From Petunia secreta (lineage: Eukaryota; Streptophyta; Magnoliopsida; Solanales; Solanaceae): a DNA stretch of 64,000 bases. A program made the translations under genes and the position numbers. Positions 59,506 through 64,000 of this stretch are shown piece by piece. The notes beneath the pieces are model-generated. The model was not told the origin of the DNA and made no database searches. It was given only the letters and a program-made list of their open reading frames with translations. The stretch spans positions 27,887,001 through 27,951,000 of the forward strand of contig JARKIP010000017.1 in assembly GCA_029990175.1 (NCBI GenBank), written 5' to 3'. The stretch's first letter is position 1. Each line of letters starts with the position of its first letter.

Positions 59506-59985
59506 CTACCAGCACTGATCAGTCTCCCAATTTCGGAAAGTATAGCGGTTGGAATATGGACTAACTATACTACTCTGTCGGCTCCGAAACACGCGCCGAT
59601 CATAATTGATGCGCCGATCATAATCGGCACGTTTTTTATGATCTGATAGCGTACAATAAGCAGCATGAATCTTCATGAACTCATCTGCTGACATGTCCTT
59701 TGCAGCAACATCTGGATGATAAACTCTAGCTAATCTCCTATACGCTGCCTTGATCTCCTCGCTCGTTGCGTTCATCGAAATTCCAAGAGTTTCGTAAAAC
59801 GAACCCGCCGGAGAGGTAGAAACTGACGGCGTTGATGTGATGGTGCAGGTTGTCGCAAATGCATCGGAGAAGGAAGTAGATTTCTGTTGGAGTTTGATGA
59901 ATGACGGCGGTGAGAGAATGGGACGGTCGCTAAAGAAAAATGAGCTGGACGGCGGCGATGGCTGACGGAATGAAGTGGAAATCAT
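59506..59985 (-). CDS. Plastid J-domain co-chaperone, DnaJ11-like, copy 3 (best preserved)
   Basis: The predicted protein has 159 residues and ends RNWETDQCW then TAG, the normal end of the AtJ11-type family. It has a transit-like N-terminus (1-55), a J domain about 62-125 and HPD at 90-92 in RVYHPDVAAKD. By family knowledge it would help plastid Hsp70 with folding or import in the stroma. The start at 59985 matches copy 1; an in-frame ATG at 60099 lies above the TATA-like element and is unlikely. Single exon. A Lys replaces Glu in the SDHEKRADYD stretch, a mild change. It is the only copy in the window with no visible lesion, so it is the best candidate for a functional gene. Confidence 0.93.
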   Translation of the reverse strand: MISTSFRQPSPPSSSFFFSDRPILSPPSFIKLQQKSTSFSDAFATTCTITSTPSVSTSPAGSFYETLGISMNATSEEIKAAYRRLARVYHPDVAAKDMSADEFMKIHAAYCTLSDHKKRADYDRRINYDRRVFRSRQSSIVSPYSNRYTFRNWETDQCW

Positions 59986-60040
59986 TTTTGAGAGTATAAA
60001 ATAAGATTTGATAAGAATGGGAATATGGAAAGAAGCTACG

Positions 60041-60054
60041 CATATATATAGAGA
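60041..60054 (-). promoter_or_regulatory. Likely TATA box of J-domain copy 3
   Basis: CTATATATATGCG on the minus strand, about 57-69 bases before the start codon, followed by the same leader as in copy 1. Confidence 0.6.
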
Positions 60055-61013
60055 GATTATGTTAGGGATATTTTGGACAACAGGTATAACTGCACGCAAC
60101 TATTTCGGCTTAATCTTTTGAATATTTTTAAAAAAAAATTTAATTCAAGTTATACCAACCAATAAATATGTGTCATTCATTTATGAATATACACTATTAT
60201 CAGTCAACCATTGTTAATATACATTCACTATTTATTGCTTCACTTTACCACAATTAATTGTTATGATTAAATGTAAACATTTTGTGTGAATAAATTTTTA
60301 TCCATCTATTTCTCACTTCTCAAAATTCTGAATATGTCCAATTCGATATTTGTCATTTGATAGTCTTTATCCCTTTGGATGCAGGCATAGCATTGAACGT
60401 AGGTACACATTCTTTTAGGCATGTGAGGATAGGTGTGGGTATTTTTCAAGCGTTAATAACCACATAAATATATACCATATTGTATTTGTTTTCATGGTGT
60501 ATTTTCTTGCTTCTTTCCTTCTTTATATACTACAAAATGCAGTGTGGATAAACTTTACACAACTATCTTCATGCTTCTCAATCTTCTGAATATGTCAAGT
60601 TCGATATTTTTAATTTGATAGTCTTTATCCCTATGGATGCAGACATAGCAATGAACAAAGGTACACATTATTTTAGGCTTGGTTAGGCGTGGGTATTTTT
60701 CAACCATTAATAACCACATATATATGTACCATATTGTATTTGTTTGTTGTATTCTCAAGTTTGTAGTATTTGCAATGACTATTTGTTTGTAGAACTCCAT
60801 TATTTTAGACAAATCTAAAATCTTAGCCAAAACAATAGAGTTACAACTCTATATTTATTTTTATTTCCTCTTTATATGCAATTATTCAACTTGCATGTGA
60901 TTTTACATACAGTTTAAACAATTTTCCAAAAAAACAAAGAGTACTATATTTCTACAAATTTTATGTCCATTATTACAATATAAGAGTAATAATAGCGACA
61001 ATTATATTCTGTA
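60055..61013. repeat. Spacer X after J-domain copy 3, truncated
   Basis: It matches 19563-20600. The tandem duplication starts at 60284 and 60542, its second copy shortened near 60745. It stops matching at TCTGTATC (61016), where a second X begins. Confidence 0.85.
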
Positions 61014-63602
61014 TCGATATTTGTCATTTAATAGTCTTTATCCCTTTGGATGCAGACATAGCAATACACATTCTTTTAGGCGTGTGAGTATAAGTGTGTT
61101 TATTTTTCAAGCCTTAATTACCATAAAAATATATACCATATTGTATTTATTTTCATTGTGTATTTTCATGCTTCCTACCTTCTCTATATACTACAAAATG
61201 CATGTTATATCCCTAAGTTTGTATTATTTGCAATGACTGTTTGTGGTAATTGTGTAGAACGCCATTATACTAGCCAAATTGAAAATTTTAGCCAAAACAA
61301 TAGAGTTTGAACTCTCTATTTATTTTTATTTCCTCTCCATATGCAATTATTTCAACTTGCACTTGATTTTATAAAAAATTTGAACAATTTCCCAAAAAAT
61401 AAAGAATACTACATTTCTACAAATTTTACGTCTATTATTACAATATAGGAGTAGTAATAGCGACAATTATTTTCTGTATCAACTGTATTTGTAAAATCTT
61501 AGCATGGACACATGTCAACTGAGGCGTGAAATTACGAGTGTCGGTCACAGAGAGTCTCGTCATGCGATCATCAGAGATATGATTTGAAGCTACACCGTCT
61601 GAGAAAGAGAATGCTTGGTGTATGAGCCAGGCAACTCAGACAATCCATAACTAAAAATGCCACACGATCTAGCACTAATTAATGAGAGGAGCAGATTAAG
61701 GGTCTCCCACGATCAGATCGTGGGAGATGTGGCCTCTTGAATATGAAGAACAAAGAAGGAAATTAGGTCAAGTTGTCGTATGTATGAGCTATCATATTCA
61801 AGCGATGTTTCATTCAAAAAAACAACAATAAAGGTTTTATTGTTTTTGGACACAAAGAAGGAAATTAGGTCAACTTTCCATGACTTGATTGGCTTTGAAT
61901 TATAAATCATCCGAAATGATCGAGCTTATAATTATTAGAGTAACATTGACAGTATTAACATTTTTATTCTATCAAAGCAATGGAAATAAGTACTCCTATA
62001 TCTAAATGTCAGCTAACTGTATTGAATTAAGGAACGTTCTCTGCCAATAGTGCATGAATGGTCACCAATGTGAGTTGACACTTCAAATTGATGGCAATGA
62101 AAAGTACACGCATATATATATGGTACCTTTCACAATCCTTTTCCAAACGTAAACTTATTACCTTCTATGAATCAAATACTATTTGTATTGTCTTTCAAAA
62201 ACTGGGAAAAGCTGTAAGCGCACCCTCTTCAGCTTTGAATTACATTTTCAGTACTATATACCCGATCTTTGAAGTGTTCTATTACTCACCCACACCATTT
62301 CTAAGTGGAACTAAAACCTCCATACGTGCTGACGTGGCTGAGGAGTGTATTTCATTTTATGCCACGTTACTAAGGCCTTTGTGGGGTGGGGGGGGGGGGT
62401 TAGATCTTGGATTTGTTGATTTTATGATCTTGACCTTGCCTTTTCTTAATTGCAGAATGAATTATAATTTAATTGACTACGTAATGAATATATATAATAC
62501 ACATTCTATTTATTTCAAACTTATTCCTCTGCAATTTTACACACACACCATTTATAAATTTATCAGTAAAAATTATAATTCAGATATTTGTGTACATACC
62601 CTTACATAATATAACAAGAATTATGTGAAAACTAAAAAAACTAGAAAATAAATTTATTATGAAATTACTATTATATATAAGACAATATATTATCAAGAAT
62701 AAATACAGATATGACATCATTAATCAACCCACTAATTGACTATGCATTATGTAAAATCATCAGAAGTAGGAGTATAAGTAGTTGTTAGTGTGTCTCTACA
62801 CTCTTTTTGTTTAACCTCTAAATAATCTCTCTTGCAGTGTCAAGCAAAGTCATTTTAGTTCCATGTTCATACATTTCGCCTCGTTTGATGGGTCAACAAA
62901 GAATAAACTAAAAATCATGACGAATATTGTTGCCTGATAGGTCAACTAACCCCTTAGGAATTGAAGACAAGAATTGACGTAATTAAGTACAGTTGGAGTG
63001 AACCCTTTGATAAATGAAGTTATTCTAGCATAATGGGAACTAATGCGACATTGTAACCGAAGGTCACAGGTTCAAATCTTGCAAAAAGTGTGCCATTAAA
63101 CCTAATTTTCAATTACTTCGTATTTAATTACTCTTGCTACACTACGTAGTTTCTTATATTTTGTATATGTTATCACTCATAGTAATAACTTTTGATTTTT
63201 ATTGTTTGATCCTTCAAGTACTCTTGCTATGTAGTCAAAATTCTTATATCTTTTATACGTTATCGCTGATAATAATGAATTTTGATTTGTTGAAGGCACT
63301 TTGGCGGACATACAACTATGTACAATAATATATAAATATAATATTTTCAACAAAGTTAATTAGTTTGTTTTCCTCTATAAGGACATTTTTTTGGTCAAAC
63401 AATATATTTTTTATTCAACCAAATTAATAAGATAAATAAGAACATTATCTTAGTTCCAACTTAGATGTGTCACGACTGAGAATATTATTTCGGGCTTGAG
63501 ATAAATTACTTTTTCGTTGTTTTTAAGTTAGTAACAATTCATATTAAATTTTAACTGTAAGTTATTTTATTCACTTATTTAAATTTTATATAGATGAATA
63601 TA
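61014..63602. repeat. Spacer X of unit 4, near-identical to 41971-44557
   Basis: Offset 19,043 at the left join and about 19,046 at the window end, with only scattered single-base and homopolymer differences. The join shares TCGATAT between the two partners. It has the hairpin at 61704-61726 and the G tract at 62382-62399. No gene is seen; the longer open frame 62088-62609 depends on the G-tract length. Confidence 0.93.
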
Positions 63603-63611
63603 CAAATTATT

Positions 63612-64000
63612 TGGTATACAAGCAGGACTTGTCTCAACTCTTCTTGCTCCCTCAAAAGGTAATTAAAATGATTGAAGAAGCTTGTAGGACATGCTTGCGG
63701 ACACGTGAGGTTACTATTAACAAAAGGACTTTGGTTTCATAGGAAAAAATATGTCTACCAAGAGGTGAAGGGGGGACTAAATGTGATCAATCTGAAGATG
63801 TGGAATCAGGAAGTGATTTGCAAACTCCTATGATCTTTGAGTCAACAAAAGGAGAAGCTCTAGATAGAGTGGGTATACAGTCACTGTATAAAGAGACAAG
63901 ACTTACCATGGAGGTGCCCAAACAAACTTCTCTAATGGTAAGGAAGATTTTAAGCATGAGAAGACACTGGCAGGTGTTGATGGTATGCCTTCATCTCATC
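63612..64000 (+). mobile_element. LINE relic, upstream part (unit 4), cut by the window end
   Basis: The left target copy CAAATTATT is 63603-63611. The sequence equals 44567-44956 almost throughout. Whether the LTR element follows cannot be seen. Confidence 0.87.

Noticed and set aside
62088..62609. 173-codon open frame across the spacer X of unit 4
   Set aside because: The frame crosses the G tract, whose length differs in each unit. The equivalent regions in units 1, 2 and 3 do not keep it open, and no domain is recognisable.
1..64000. Endogenous pararetrovirus or other viral insertion
   Set aside because: No movement protein, coat protein or viral reverse-transcriptase motif was recognised. 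All retro-type sequence fits LTR elements or the LINE.

Overview
This window is nuclear DNA of a flowering plant, most likely a Solanaceae-type eudicot. The family placement is an inference from the style of the LTR ends and the proteins; no species can be named. It is AT-rich, gene-poor and packed with nested retrotransposon relics. The only cellular gene family is a small plastid-targeted J-domain co-chaperone (DnaJ11 / AtJ11 type), always on the minus strand: an apparently intact copy at 59506-59985, a nearly identical copy that has lost its stop codon at 18979-19497, and a clear pseudogene at 38048-38424. No tRNA, rRNA or CRISPR locus was recognised.

The backbone is a tandem array of one repeated unit: spacer X (about 2.9 kb), spacer Y (about 1.05 kb, with a MITE-like segment), then the J-domain gene, with the X of the following unit carrying that gene's promoter. 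Unit 1 is X 6301-9204, Y 17959-18978 and J gene 18979-19497. Unit 2 is X 19563-21589 plus 35462-36992, Y 36993-38047 and the J pseudogene. Unit 3 is X 41754-44566, Y 58421-59505 and J gene 59506-59985. Unit 4 starts after it and leaves the window at 64000. A second copy of the start of X (from 61014) begins part-way along the X that follows the third J gene; it is nearly identical to 41971 onward and marks a recent duplication with a period of about 19.04 kb.

Mobile elements enlarged the array and can be ordered by nesting. A 5'-truncated LINE sits between X and Y in units 1, 3 and 4, while unit 2 keeps the empty site (36984-36992). A Ty3/gypsy-type element then split the LINE at the same base in units 1 (9781-17418) and 3 (45087-49809). 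After the units were duplicated, an 8,051-bp element (50170-58220, perfect ATAAG target duplication) entered the unit-3 LINE, and a plastid DNA piece with the end of ndhB (51656-52113) later entered one of its LTRs. In unit 2 an element (21595-35456, probable CGTAC duplication) was itself hit by a mosaic element with inverted LTRs (27715-33033, perfect ACATC duplication). At the left edge a solo LTR (134-2574, GATTC duplication) lies inside an older element whose 3' LTR ends at 6300.

The LTR elements form one family: LTRs of about 2.2-2.6 kb, an initiator-Met tRNA primer site, a decayed gag and no pol in sense. Two of them carry an antisense Ty1/copia RNase H fragment joined to a Ty3 integrase fragment. 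All of their coding regions are broken, so the elements look non-autonomous or dead. Length variation in the LTRs comes largely from internal minisatellites with 35-bp, 54-bp and roughly 20-60-bp periods.
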